A DNA stretch of 64,000 bases from Gautieria morchelliformis (Eukaryota; Basidiomycota; Agaricomycetes; Gomphales; Gomphaceae), in the NCBI GenBank assembly GCA_015179125.1, contig WHVA01000049.1, positions 292,199 to 356,198 on the forward strand, written 5' to 3'. Below the pieces are notes generated by a model. The model was not told the DNA's origin, searched no databases, and saw only the letters and a program-made list of their open reading frames with translations. Made by a program: the position numbers and the translations under genes. Shown one piece after another: positions 33,269-44,758 of the stretch. Each line of letters begins with the position of its first letter. Positions within the stretch are counted from its first letter, which is position 1.

Positions 33269-33701
33269 GGCTGTTGCTGCAGGCTGATAGGTGTTATTCC
33301 TCTTAGTGAATCTTTAGCGGTTCCCCGTCTTTACTCTTACCTTACACTGTAACAATGTAGCATCCATAATACCACACATTGGTCAAGTTCTGTCTAATTG
33401 TAAGGAATGGAAAGAGGGCATCAATGCCTGTATTGAGCAGGAAGAAGGATAGGCAGACGATCATCAGGAATGGAACAGGAATATCTAAGTAAGGAAGTCA
33501 GGGTGAATGATGAACTGATGGAAACCCGAGTTAAGCCAAGAAGGGTTCTCGAGCGAGATCAAAGGCTGAGGCCTTGGGTCCAGGAGCATATGGTCCATTT
33601 CCTTATTAGTCTATTCCATTCTACCATGCATCACTTAGTTATTATTACCTCGCCCCTATTCCTGCATATGCTCACCCCTTACCCTTACCCTTACCCTTGC
33701 C
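33269..33701 (-). repeat. LTR-like remnant left of B1
   Basis: The block CAATGCCTGTATTGAGCAG ... AGGAATGGAACAGG resembles 41430-41490 to the right of B1, which lies in a minus-oriented gypsy-type LTR. It ends in three CCCTTA repeats directly before the B1 insertion. Confidence 0.4.
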
Positions 33702-34191
33702 TGTAAGGGCAACACTGGCTGGTTGTGGAGATCACACTACCACACAACTGACAAGGGGAAATCCAAAGTATGTATAAATGAACAGAGTATACAAGAGAGG
33801 GGATTCTCACCTGACAAGGGGAAATCCAAAGAGAAAAGTCTAAGGACCCCCAATGTCAGCGAGCCCGTATTATACTACGCTGCGCAGCCAGGGACAACAT
33901 TTGGCACCCGCCATCAACCCTGCATCTCCCTGACCACCCTGACCCTTGCTTGACCCTTGATGCCACCTATTACACGAGTCGCTTGATTTCCGACACTGTT
34001 CCGAGAGTGGAAGTTGGGAATTGGAGTGGAACTGGTAAGGTGAACAGAACTGGTGGAAGATCTCCCAGAAGCGGAATCATTTCCGAAAGCGGAGGCGGAG
34101 ATGGAATCGTAACCGGAAGCGGAGTCGGAAATGGAGTCGGAACTGGGTGTGGTATCGGAACTGGAAATGGAAGACAGGGTGTCCCCTGACA
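33702..34191 (-). repeat. 3' LTR of B1
   Basis: 490 bp. On the plus strand it starts TGTAAGGGCAAC and ends TCCCCTGACA. The polypurine tract (minus GGGGGGGGTGA) abuts it. It contains two direct copies of CTGACAAGGGGAAATCCAAA 63 bp apart (33748 and 33811). Confidence 0.9.
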
Positions 34192-34613
34192 TCACCCCCC
34201 CCTAGTGTGCTGCATCCTCGAAGCACGGGACACGAGGGATTGAAATGCCAGCGAGCAGATTCGGCGAGGGGCACCGGGGTGTGTCCTATAGAACTCACAG
34301 AGTTTGTCTGGAGCAGAAACATCTTGCTCCGGGACCCACGAATTCTCCTCATACCCATACCCTTCCCATTTCACGAGGAATTGGAGTCGTCCTCGCACAA
34401 ACCGGCTGTCCAGGATCCGTTCCACCACATAGTGCTCTTCCCCATCTACAATTTCCGGCGGAGGTGGCGGGCGAGCCTTCCGACCTGGAATTGGGTCCTC
34501 AAGCATAGGGAGTAACTTCACCACGTTGAAGATGGGGTGGAGGTGGGACATGGACATCGAAAGTCGGAGGCAGTATGCATTCTGTCCAACCCTCCGCGTC
34601 ACTGTGAAGGGCC

Positions 34614-35093
34614 TGTCAGGGGACACCCTGTTTTCCATTTCCAGTTCCGACACCACACCCAGTTCCGACTCCATTTCCGACTCCGCTTCCGGTTCCGATT
34701 CCATCTCCGCATCCGCTTTCGGGAACGATTCCGCTTCTGGGAGAACTTCCACCAGTTCCGTTCGCCTTGCCAGTTCCACTCCAATTTCCGACTTCCGCCC
34801 CGGAACAGTGTCGGAAATCAAGCGACTTGCATAATAGGTGGCATCAAGGGTCGATCAAGGGTCAGGGGGATGCAGGGTTGATGGCGGGTGCCAAGCGTTG
34901 TCCCTGGCTGCGCAGCGTAGTATAATACGGGCTCGCTGACATTGGGGGTCCTTAGACTTTTCTCTTTGGATTTCCCCTTGTCAGGTGAGAACCCCCTCTC
35001 TTGTATGCTCTGTTCATTTATACATACTTTGGATTTCCCCTTGTCAGTTGTGTGGTAGTGTGATCTCCACGACTAGCCAGGGTTGCCCTTACA
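34614..35093 (+). mobile_element. Solo family B LTR inside B1, TSD GGGCC
   Basis: 480 bp starting TGTCAGGGGAC and ending GCCCTTACA, oriented opposite to its host element. It is flanked by GGGCC (34609-34613 and 35094-35098). The uninterrupted site is visible in B2 (61715-61725, GAAGGGCCCAAGG). It arose by insertion of a second B element followed by LTR-LTR recombination. Confidence 0.93.
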
Positions 35094-35198
35094 GGGCCCA
35101 ATGTAGCGGTGGGCAAGTTTCTGCGAAGGGCGTGTGGTGCGGATGTCACTTGCATCTAGATACACCTTGTCTCCAACTTGGTACTCTGGGGCAGGAAC

Positions 35199-35614
35199 TG
35201 TAAGGGCAACCCTGGCTAGTCGTGGAGATCACACTACCACACAACTGACAAGGGGAAATCCAAAGAGAAAAGTCTAAGGACCCCCAATGTCAGCGAGCCC
35301 GTATTATACTACGCTGCGCAGCCAGGGACAACGCTTGGCACCCGCCATCAACCCTGCATCCCCCTGACCCTTGATCGACCCTTGATGCCACCTATTATGC
35401 GAGTCGCTTGATTTCCGACACTGTTCCGGGGCGGAAGTCGGAAATTGGAGTGGAACTGGCAAGGCGAACGGAACTGGTGGAAGTTCTCCCAGAAGCGGAA
35501 TCGTTCCCGAAAGCGGATGCGGAGATGGAATCGGAACCGGAAGCGGAGTCGGAAATGGAGTCGGAACTGGGTGTGGTGTCGGAACTGGAAATGGAAACCG
35601 GGTGTCCCCTGACA
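35199..35614 (-). repeat. Family B LTR at a deletion junction in B1
   Basis: 416 bp, same ends as the other B LTRs but with only one copy of the 20-bp direct repeat, so it lacks the 63-bp unit between repeats. The flanks do not match: the left joins the pol position equal to about 61822 in B2, the right the position equal to about 62779. About 960 bp of integrase/RNase H linker is absent. This fits recombination between two LTR insertions with loss of the DNA between. Confidence 0.85.
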
Positions 35615-37784
35615 AACTCCTCCTTCTCTCCATTCCGGTACTGCCTCCGGATGTCCCGGAGCATTTCCGCTTCCACCCCAACTGCAGTCACTCCTTCTAG
35701 GGCGTGGATTGCAAAGAGACTTGGGCGGAGCAGTGTCATATCCGCGTTGTCACCACTTCCGCTTCCATGATCCGCATGGCGGGATAGGGCATCGGGCTTG
35801 CCCATGGTGCGGCCGGGGTGGTGGTGGAGCATGAAGTCGAACCGGGACAGGTGTAGGGACCACCGTGCTTGTCGTCGGTTCAACTTCTTAGACGTGCGGA
35901 AATACTTGAGGTTCTTGTGGTCTGTCCAGATCTCAAATGGGCATAGAGCACCCTTGAGGAAGTGTCGCCACTCCTCCAGCGCTCGGATGATTGCCAGCAT
36001 CTCCTTGTCATGGATCTCATAGTTCCACTCGACCGGACTAAGGCTCTTAGAGAAGAAGGCAATCAGATGCCACCCCCCACCATCTTCCGAGGACTGTTGT
36101 GACAAGACTGCTCCAGTAGCTGTGTCGGAAGAATCCGCCTCGACTCGATAAGGGCGAGAGTCATCGGGAAAGATCAGGACCGGGGCAGAAGTGATCAGCT
36201 CTTTGAGTTTGTCAAAGGAGGCCTGTTCCGGCTCTCCCCACCGCCATCCAACCTCCTTCTTGGTGAGGTCGAAGAGGGCACGGGCGTGGCAGGAGAAGTC
36301 CTTGATGAACCGCCGGTAAAAATTGACAAACCCAATGAAGGACTGGACCTCCTTCTTGTTCCGCGGCACCGGCCAACCGATACACCGGAAACTTTGACTG
36401 GTTCCATTTCCACCTTTCCTTCCGACACAATCACCCCAAGATACTCTATCCGCGTCCGCTCAAATTCGCACTTTTCTGGCTTGAGACACAGGTTGTACTC
36501 CCGGAGCCGTTCCAGCACTCTCCGCACGACTTCCCGATGTTCGGACATTGTTTTTGTGAAGATGAGGATGTCATAAAGGTAGACGCAGACAACCCCTTCT
36601 GCTATCATGTCATGGAAAATGTCATTCATCATCGTCTGGAACATGGCAGGACTGTTGGTGAGGCAGGGCATCAAACGACTCCTTGGAAAAGACGTCCTCG
36701 AACTCCCGCAGGTACTCCGGAATTTCCGCCTCCACTTTATCATGCTTCTTGGAGGCTTCAGCAAGGCGTTGCGAAATATTTCCGGTGGCGCGGATGTGTT
36801 CCGCTTCCGGTGGAAGGTTTACGTACAGCAAGCGCCCCCCTTCCGCCAGAGTGTCTTCCGGGCCGAGTCGGAATCGGAATCGGAATTGGAAGTGGGATCC
36901 GGTTCAAATTCCGCTTCCGAGTCTTCTTCTGCAAGCAGTGGATGGGGGCCAGAACGACATGTCTGTACGAGCCGTTCGGTCTTCCGCTGCTCCTGGGACT
37001 CCTTCCGCACTTCCGACCTGCACATGTGACACTTGGCTGGACATTGACTCATCAGTACCTTCCGAGTCTGCCAATTGATCTCCGGATTGTGCTCCTGAAG
37101 CCAGGTACACCCGAGGATGATGTCTTGCTTCCCCAGGCTGGTGACTGCAAAGGAAGTGCGTTCCGAGTGTCCATCGTAGCGGAGAATGGTGTCTACTATC
37201 TCCGTGATGGACCCTGCCTCATTGGGGCTTCCATCCACATTGAACACCGGGATTGCACGTTGCAACTTCCGCGTGGTCAGTCGGTTCCGTTCCACATAGT
37301 CCCGGTCCATAAACTGACCAGTGGCCCCGCAATCGACAAGGGCGGGTCCGGATTTGACTTCCGCCGTATCTGTCGTCTGGATCTCCACCTTAATGACTAG
37401 TGACTTGGGGCCAGGGGTGGCAGCAACAACATAGCGCTTCGGAAGGCGTTTCTCCCAAGGGCGGATGCGGGATGGACGGGGTGTCGGATTTGGTTTTTGT
37501 GTGACTTTATCCGGTGGGTCTGTACGAAGTGAGGGGAGTGGGGGCTTTTCATTCTCTACTTCAAGACAGGTGAACCGGTTATGTACAGGCAGCAGGGGCA
37601 CACATCTCACCCGCCGCGCGTCACAAAATCCGACGCATCCTCCGCTTCCGGTGGACCATGTTCCGCATTTTCGGAAACTTCTTCCGCAGTGGGCACTCGG
37701 CTTATGTCCTCAAGTGCGAGGAACTCTGGAAGGAGCTCGAGTTTCTCCTCTGTGGTCATAAGCCAGATATCAAAGGCTTGGGGG

Positions 37785-39299
37785 TGTCATGATTCGTTTA
37801 TTCTGCGAATCATCCCTCAGCACAAGGCGAATGACCTCCCAAACCAGCGAACAACTTCCTGAACCAGCGAATATCTTGCCAAAATATTCATCGCCACACT
37901 GCTTTCACATTCGCTATTCACATCATTCCTGCCAGCACGCCAGACCCACATGCTCAGGATGCATTCGGATAGTGTCAGTTGCAGCATCCATGCAGGTTGG
38001 ACTCAATGGGACTCGCACCACTGCAGCGCAGGACGAATTAGCTTCGCTGAAGTTTTCACTACACAGTTGTCATGACACATTCATTTCTTGTATCAAGCTC
38101 TCCCTGTTTTCCCTTTCACCACTCTTCCATGTTCGCTCAGCTTCGCTCCATTCGCTCCTTGCCCCATTCACTATTTGCCACATTCGCCAACTGGCCATTC
38201 GCTACTTGCATCATTTGCCAGTAGCCATGCCATCGAACACGATCAACATCCTTTACCTGGATTGTTGGTTCATCACTGGTCCTATCATGAATTGCAAGGA
38301 GGTGCAGGCTGTCATGACTCATTTATTTCTTGTACCCAGCTATCCCTGTTGTCCCTTTCACCACTCTTCCATGTTCGCGTGTCTTCGCTCCATTCGCTAT
38401 TCGCCACATTCGCCATATGACCATTCGCTACTCGCATCATTTGCCAGCAGGCACGCCATCAAACACGATCAACATCCTTTACCCGGATTGATGGTTCATC
38501 ACTGGTCCCATCATCTTGTCAACTCAACCCCCTTTGGGTGTTCCTATGTCCAGAATGCATTCGTGGGGCATCCTACCCGTAGGTCATGTGGGACCAACCC
38601 AGCAGATGAAGAGTCCGTGCAGGGTGGTGTATATGCAGGTCCCAAGGCGTGTTTTCGAACATAGGGGCCTTCGCCTTCTTCCCTCTCCATCATTTCATGT
38701 TCGCACCCCTCTTCCATTCTATTGGATGTCTATTCCATCTATTATGTATCCTGACCACGCACCCCTATCCAACCCTGACTCCAGACGGCCTCTTTCCTAT
38801 TCGCTAGCACCATATGAGCATTCAGTATAAGTAGTCTACATTCGCATGTATATTCTCCAGTTTAATTATCATACATCCATCTTGTGCAAACTTGACCTCG
38901 CTGTGATCATCGTCTTGAGCCTTCTCCTGTAGATTTCTATCTTCGACCAGAAGAGGACTTAGGCATCACTGGTGGGTTCTCATACTTCATCTTTGTTACC
39001 TTAGCCTTCGAGTTATTTTCTGTGCTGTCAGCGAAGGGCTCCGAAGGAGTGCCTTTGCCGGCGAAAGGATTGTCGCCACTTAGACAACCTTTCCGTGACA
39101 CCTTGCACGTTACATCGTCAAGTGCCATGGGCTATTTCGCTATGACTGTAGATCAGGGCGAATTCCTTTCGAGTAACCCTCTTACTTCTTAACCCTTACC
39201 TCTTCGGTACTGTTCGCTGGGCGATTCGCTAGATCGCACACACTATTCGGGCATTTGCCACTAACATGCGATATTAACGCCTATAATCCAATCTTGACA
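37785..39299 (+). mobile_element. Solo-LTR-like element C2 in B1 gag, TSD GGGGG
   Basis: 1,515 bp starting TGTCATGATTC and ending ATCTTGACA, flanked by GGGGG (37780-37784 and 39300-39304). The extra length compared with C1 comes from an internal repeat: blocks starting TGTCATGAC at 38068 and 38310 both continue with a TTCTTGTA..CAGCT/AGCTCTCCC stretch. It has no coding sequence. It splits B1 gag just after the zinc knuckle. Confidence 0.9.
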
Positions 39300-40297
39300 G
39301 GGGGCACTCGCGAGCATAGTGGCCTGTTACATTGGAAGCAGGTGATAGTTCCACGGCCTGTTCCGCGCATGCGGTCAACATCCATCGGGGCAGGGCCACT
39401 CTTCGAGGGAGGAGGGCTATGGTTCCTAATAGGAGCAGGTGGAGCAAGCGTCGGAAATATTTTCCGTGTGGGAATGAATGCGCTTCCGGGTTTTGGCACA
39501 GGTGGAGTAGGACGAGTGGAACTGCGTGTCATGTTCCGGCTTGTCTCCACAAAGGCCTCATTTGCTTCCCTGTCCCGGGACACCCTCTGCGCAGCTTGGT
39601 ACCACCCTTCCGGGTCATCAAAATCCGGAGCTCCATCCCCAAGCAGCACGACTTGGTTCTGGAGTGTCGGATCAAGTCCTCGTCGGAATTTGATGACGAT
39701 CGTCTTGTCTTCGTCATACTCTGCAAGGTCGATGAGCTCCTGGAAGCGATCAATGTAGTCATTGACCAGATCCTTGGCCTGGTACAAGCTGGTCCCCTCG
39801 AGCTTCGTAAGGGCTGTGATCTGCTCGTTTTTCGGGCAGAACTGGTCGGAAAATGTTTTCTCGATGGCGTCCCAGTCCCGGAAGTAGTTCCCCTTGCCCT
39901 TTGCTTCATGTCGGATCACCTTGTTTGCAAAACGGGCTGCGCGGTCCGACTTGAAAAAGGACAATGCCCAGTGAATCGGAGCCTGGTCGTTCGGAAAGAG
40001 GTCTCCGACAATTGCGAAGTAGATGCTGCATGTGTTGAAGAATGCGCGTCCCTTCTCGCGATCTCCGTCAAAGTCCGCCGGAGTTGCGGGTTTGACCTTT
40101 GCTAACTTCGCGGAGATCCTCTCTTCCGCTACTTCCACTTTTCCGAAATCCGGATCGTCCAGCATTTCATTTCCACCACTTTGTGGAATATCTAACTTGG
40201 CCAAAATCGCTTGTAAGGCTGTTTCAATCACGTTGGTCTTCATCCGGTTCCGCGTCAATTCCTCCTCCATATTCCAAAGACGATCGTCCGGATCCAT
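39300..40297 (-). pseudogene. Gag of B1 (interrupted)
   Basis: The likely start is ATG 40297 (MDPDDRLWNMEEELTRNR). The core has ATPADFDGDREKGRAFFNTC, IHWALSFFKSDRAARF and LYQAKDLVNDYIDRFQELID, typical of gypsy Gag. A linker with PPPSKSGPAPMDVDRMRGTG leads to a zinc knuckle that begins CFQCNRP but is frameshifted by a small deletion just before the expected H-x4-C. Element C2 is inserted immediately after; gag resumes at 37784 (QAFDIWLMTTEEKLELLPE) and leads into protease. The longer frame up to 40495 has no ATG upstream and enters the LTR. Confidence 0.85.
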
Positions 40298-40484
40298 GTC
40301 GGAAGGAGAAATATGGGACGGGATTTCCGGGGTTGGGAGCTCGACGTAAGAAGTGGGGCTGTCGTATGCTGTGTGTGCGGAAGAGGTTGCAATCTCCGAG
40401 TCGCTGTCTCCGATTCCGAATGCACCTATGGCGAATGCAACGCGCAGTACGACCACCGGTCCTCTAGGGGAGAGACGTTTCTGC

Positions 40485-40973
40485 TGTAAGGGCAACCCTG
40501 GCTGGTTGTGGAGATCACACTACCACACAACTGACAAGGGGAAATCCAAAGTATGTATAAATGAACAGAGTATACAAGAGAGGGGATTCTCACCTGACAA
40601 GGGGAAATCCAAAGAGAAAAGTCTAAGGACCCCCAATGTCAGCGAGCCCGTATTATACTACGCTGCGCAGCCAGGGACAACACTTGGCACCTGCCATCAG
40701 CCCTGCATCTCCCTGACCACCCTGACCCTTGATCGACCCTTGATGCCACCTATTACGCGAGTCGCTTGATTTCCGACACTGTTCCGAGAGTGGAAGTCGG
40801 AAATTGGAGTGGAACTGGCAAGGCGAATAGAACTGGTGGAAGATCTCCCAGAAGCGGAATCATTTCCGAAGCGGAGGCGGAGATGGAATCGGAACCGGAA
40901 CCGGTGTCGGAAATGGAGTCGGAACTGGGTGTGGTGTCGGAACTGGAAATGGAAAACAGGGTGTCCCCTGACA
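40485..40973 (-). repeat. 5' LTR of B1
   Basis: 489 bp, with the same ends and two 20-bp direct repeats as the 3' LTR. Followed on the right by the target duplication TTGCC. Confidence 0.9.
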
Positions 40974-40978
40974 TTGCC

Positions 40979-41251
40979 CATATATAAGCTCACCTATATT
41001 CACTCCTGTTCCTCAGTCTGAATATCAACTCTCATACACCCTTTAGTCCTTACTTAGCTAGTTTCTAAGCCTTGTCTCTTGATCTAAACCTTGCCTCTTA
41101 TTCCTCTATCTAAGAAGTTGGGACTAGTAGTTAGAGTCAGCACAGCATATAAGCTGAAGTCAAGTCCCTCTCCTACCTCAACCATCAAATCTCACTCTGT
41201 ACCTCTGGACCTAACCTCAGACCTCACTACCAACCTCCATTTAAAGGGTCA
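40979..41251. other. TATA-containing AT-rich segment
   Basis: Begins CATATATAAGC directly after the B1 duplication and continues as a pyrimidine-rich leader. This may be internal sequence of the LTR element whose LTR lies at 41252. No coding region is recognised. Confidence 0.35.
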
Positions 41252-41610
41252 TGTCGTAACAGGCTTGGCTTCAACTTTGTAGGTTGCACCCACTCCGTGT
41301 TCTGCCCTGTACTTTGGGATCAGAGTTCAGCTTCAAGTGAGGGAGGGTTCAGGAAACAGATATGAAACAGAGGATTTAGCATACATGACAGGGGGTTTAT
41401 ATACAAAAAGCAGGGATCAGAAAAGGAGTCTCAATGCCTGGATTGAGCAGATAAGAAAGATAAGAGACAATTGGACAGGAATGGTAAGGAACTAGCTAGG
41501 AACAGAAATCAGGGGATGAAAAGGAAGAACATAGGAAGCCCAAAGATTTCCGGGTGAGTGCCAAGGCTGAACCCTTGGGAATGGACTCTGGCACAGGGTC
41601 TGTTGTGATA
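41252..41610 (-). repeat. Gypsy-type LTR remnant, minus strand
   Basis: On the minus strand it carries TGTATATAAACCCCCTGTCA and then GGGTGCAACCTACAAAGTTG, the same order as the TATA and GGGGGCGCAACC blocks in family A LTRs, ending GTTACGACA at 41252. No internal region or partner LTR is recognised. The far end is approximate. Confidence 0.5.
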
Positions 41611-42002
41611 AACGCAACTATTCCATTTTAAATCATTTATATACAAAAGAAACTAATAAAGAAAGAAAAACAAGAAAAAGATCAAAAAGAAATAGAAATG
41701 ACACTCACGATAGACGTTGGCGCAGACGACAAGCACATGAATTTACGACTTGCTACCGTACCCACAGATCGGGTAAGGTACAGAGGTTCGGGTATCGCCC
41801 ACGTGCGGTCGATCAGGGATAGCGCGCCTATCGAGTGATGGCATCGGCCATGACATCGACAGGCGCCAGGCCACAGGCACCGAGGGGGTGCGGGCACCAA
41901 ACACCGCAGAGAATAATAGACTGCGCAGGAGCACAGGGTTGTTAGCAACTCGGGGTTATGGCAGGGAAGGTTCGGTAGAGTTCTTAGAAAGCTAGAATCA
42001 AA

Positions 42003-42150
42003 TACACTCTCTCAGTGAATTTATTGTCACTGTTATATTAATACAATACCTAGAATCAAATACACTACATGATTTTCAGTCAACATGCTATGAAAATATA
42101 AAGAATACTACTCGCCTCTCTCAGTGAATTTATTGTCACTGAGGGAGGAG
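42003..42150. repeat. CTCAGTGAA-type palindromic repeat, copy 2
   Basis: Starts CACTCTCTCAGTGAATTTAT and ends near CACTGAGGGAGGAG, with a hairpin at each end, like 13434-13589. Confidence 0.6.
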
Positions 42151-42179
42151 CACTATCCTGCCTCAGAAGGCATATATGT

Positions 42180-43140
42180 GCACCCGGCCCTTTAGCGCTC
42201 AAGAGCTCGCGCGTCGAAGTCATTTCAAACTCCGATGGGTGCAGCCACCTGTGAAAATAGAGATAACAAAGTGAAATGGAGAGATAAGGAGTGACTGGAA
42301 ATTTTCGAAAATAATCAGAGAAGTGAATGCATGGTACAAGAACAATGTGAGAAGAGATTGAAACACCATACAATAAATCAAATACATTATGCTTGATTTT
42401 GATGCAGGAGCATAAATGCACCCAACAAAGGTACTGTGGAGTGACTTGAGAATGTCATCCACAGTACACATACTCAATTAGCTGCCCCACAGAAAAGGCA
42501 CAGAGACAGCGGCCCCATCACCAAACCTAGCATTTATGCTAGGCAGGGCAGATTTAACTCCATTTTTCTATTTGAACTCCATGACACGACCGACTGACTA
42601 TTATCCTAACATCATGTGGACAGGGGCTTTGTATGCTAGGTACAGATCTTTATTCCAAAGCCTAAACAATCCTAACACTATCTCCATCACCCCATGACTT
42701 TATGACTATAAATTAGTCACCCCTTAGTTACAAGCAGCTTTTCAACCCATCTGTCCAATATCTTGAACACTAGTAGTTACTATTAACATAGTATAAATAG
42801 CTAGTACAAATGTATGAATGAGATCATCCAGAATCGATTATTTTATCCCCTGAAACTACTGTAGTCTTGTTTGATAGCTACAGAGCTCAAATCTTGATAG
42901 TTTATTCCAAATCTTCATTGAGGGTTCACTATCACTGTTTACTCTATACTTCCTTAAAAGCGAACACTTTTGATTTGGTTATCCCTTGGATAGACACCAT
43001 TCTTCTATCGACACGGTCACGTGACTCTCATCCATCAGTGCCGGATGCGCCTCGAAAGGCTTAGTCAGCACACAGAAGAGAGGCGAACACAGTGGTTCCA
43101 ACCACTGAGCAATAGATTTCATTTGTTAAAAGGCACCAAT
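42180..43140 (+). repeat. Interspersed repeat F, copy 2
   Basis: Matches 11697-12530 in the same direction, including CGGCCCTTTAGCGCTC, GCGCGTCGAAGTCAT, GCAGGAGCATAAATGCACCC and the closing TTAGTCAGCACACAG. In both places it lies near a CTCAGTGAA repeat, but in opposite order. No coding sequence. Confidence 0.6.
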
Positions 43141-43641
43141 TAACATCTTAATCCAAAAGGGTCTTGACAGATATAGAGTTATAAGTACATTTATTCTATT
43201 GCAGAAAAACCTGTTACTCGCCTCCAATTCCTCTTGAGTCATGATCTTCCTTCTTTTTCCGTTCTTGCCAGGTTCCTGTGCCACAACCTCACTAGTAATA
43301 TGCCATATATGGAGGATGACTCAACCACACATTTTGACATGTTTGGATCAAGTGCAGTTTTGTCAATCTTCTTCTCCCACATGAACCATTGATGTATTAC
43401 ACATTTTCAAATCTGTTGAGAATAGGTTTGAGGCTGCCATTGATGGTCAGGCAGAAAGTGCAGCATAGAGTACAATACAAGATAAGTGATGTAAAGTGAG
43501 TCACGTGATGTGATGTGTCATTACAAGTATCACATCCACACAAGGATGGGAAGTCAAGGCAAGTATAAACTTGTGTCTGCTTATTGTAAACAAGCCTCGC
43601 CTGCGCTTCGCTTCGGCGAGTCTTTAGCGGATGTGGGAGAG
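43141..43641. other. Downstream DNA of the helicase fragment
   Basis: No gene. On the minus strand, about 20-50 bp past the helicase stop, a hairpin with stem CTCGCC/GGCGAG and a 13-nt loop occurs (about 43591-43615). It could be a Helitron 3' terminal hairpin, but no CTRR end follows. Confidence 0.4.
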
Positions 43642-44752
43642 TTAGAAGACAATTTCATTGTAGACGATGTTTTGTGTCTGTAGTTCATGTAAAGGAAAAC
43701 GTACTCGAACGTCCAGTCTATGTCCAACCCGTGATAAAGCAGTGTAAAGTTGCCCATGGCTAAATACGGGGGTTGTCAGGTCTATGGCAACACGATCCAG
43801 GGTAAGACCTTGACAGCTGTTGAAAGTGGTTGCATATGCGGGACATAAAGGAAATTGCTTGCGAAGAAGAGTGTGGCCAGTGCAGGGCAATAAAGAAGAG
43901 AAGGTGATACGGGGAAGGAGGATGTTCTCTTTATCAACACAATTAAGTCCAGCGTGGACACGGAGGGAGTTAACAGTGATTAGCTTTGTTCCCAATTGAG
44001 TGACGACTACTCTGCAGTTTTTGACCAAGCCATGGCCAATTGACAAATTATGCATCAAGCGGTAAATTCCTCCAAGTCTGATAGATAGTGTATGAGAAGG
44101 CAGTCCAGGTGGTGTTTGGCGGGCTACATAGTCAAGGATGCCTTGAGGTGAGAGGAGGTTAACGTCATCAGTCTCTTTGATAGAGTCTGCTGCAGTGTAG
44201 ATTTTTTCCAAAGTGTTCAGCCTGTGAAGGCATATGGAGTTATACATGTCACATTGTGAGTTTGTTGGTGCAAGAATTGAACGGGTCAGGCATTGAGTGG
44301 GGTCTGACAAAACCTCAGGTGGAAATACAAAGTCAACAGCATCTGTAGTAGATGTGATACGTTGAATCATGTCCAAAGAAACATTGCCAGAAGGGCCGTT
44401 GCCAATGTCATCAATAGCAGAGGCAAATCCAGGGTCCATCGCGTGACGCACTGGAGTAGTCAAGGAACGGACTTGGAACTCATTCCAGAGGGGAGAGCTG
44501 CGAATGGATGCATCAATGACATCCATTTTGGAACCTTTTCGCACAACAGGACATGTTTGACGGAAGTCACCTAAGAGGATGATAATCTTTCCTCCAAATG
44601 GCATGTCATTCTGCATGATGCGTTGTAGAGTTTCATTGACACACGCGAGAACTGCACGATTAGCCATAGGAGCTTCATCCCAGATAATGATAGAGGCTTC
44701 TTTGAGTAGTTGTCCTCGTGGGTCATCAGGGTCCATAGGCGATAGTAAGAAC
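43642..44752 (-). pseudogene. Pif1-like helicase (Helitron-type), C-terminal fragment
   Basis: An open frame of about 365 codons holding the second half of a Pif1/RRM3-type helicase: motif II IIIWDEAPM, motif III ILLGDFRQTCPVV, then the C-terminal core with ATTFNSCQGLTLDRVAIDLT and GQLYTALSRVGHR. The Walker A (GKT) region is missing, because the frame starts at the junction with element A2 (44753). Fungal genomes carry such helicases inside Helitrons and as relict copies; no Rep domain is seen here. It cannot be an active helicase. An unrelated deletion probably fused it to A2. Confidence 0.85.
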
Positions 44753-44758
44753 TCATAA

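Larger units (their letters stand above)
34192..37784 (-). pseudogene. Pro-pol of B1, broken by deletions and LTRs
   Basis: The protease (to about 37400) has ALVDCGATGQFMD, the DCGAT form of the active site, and IILGCTWLQEHNPEI. RT lacks its N-terminal half: SFDALP is fused directly to the region before TNSPAMFQ. Its catalytic motif is YLYD (CVYLYDILIF), while B2 has YLDD. RNase H runs VEADSSDTATGAVLSQQS ... WTDHKNLKYF. Most of integrase is gone, replaced at 35199-35614 by an LTR. A short piece (35094-35198) and the chromodomain (VERILDS ... LQFLVKWEGYGYEENSWVPE, 34613-34192) remain on either side of a solo LTR. Not functional. Confidence 0.88.
33702..40973 (-). mobile_element. Ty3/gypsy chromovirus element B1, TSD TTGCC
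   Basis: LTRs at 33702-34191 (3') and 40485-40973 (5') are flanked by TTGCC on both sides (33697-33701 and 40974-40978). Inside are gag, protease, partial RT, RNase H and the chromodomain end. Later events: element C2 inserted in gag (GGGGG duplication); a solo family B LTR (GGGCC duplication) in the integrase end; an LTR at 35199-35614 that replaces about 960 bp of pol; and a deletion within RT. Without these insertions it was a roughly 7 kb element. Confidence 0.92.

Noticed and set aside
33674-33701. Telomere-like CCCTTA repeats next to B1
   Set aside because: Only about three units, and CCCTTA is not the usual fungal CCCTAA; most likely a microsatellite at the insertion site.
34245-34508. 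Plus-strand frames over the B1 and B2 chromodomain end (also 61354-61617)
   Set aside because: Conserved only because the underlying integrase/chromodomain is conserved on the other strand.
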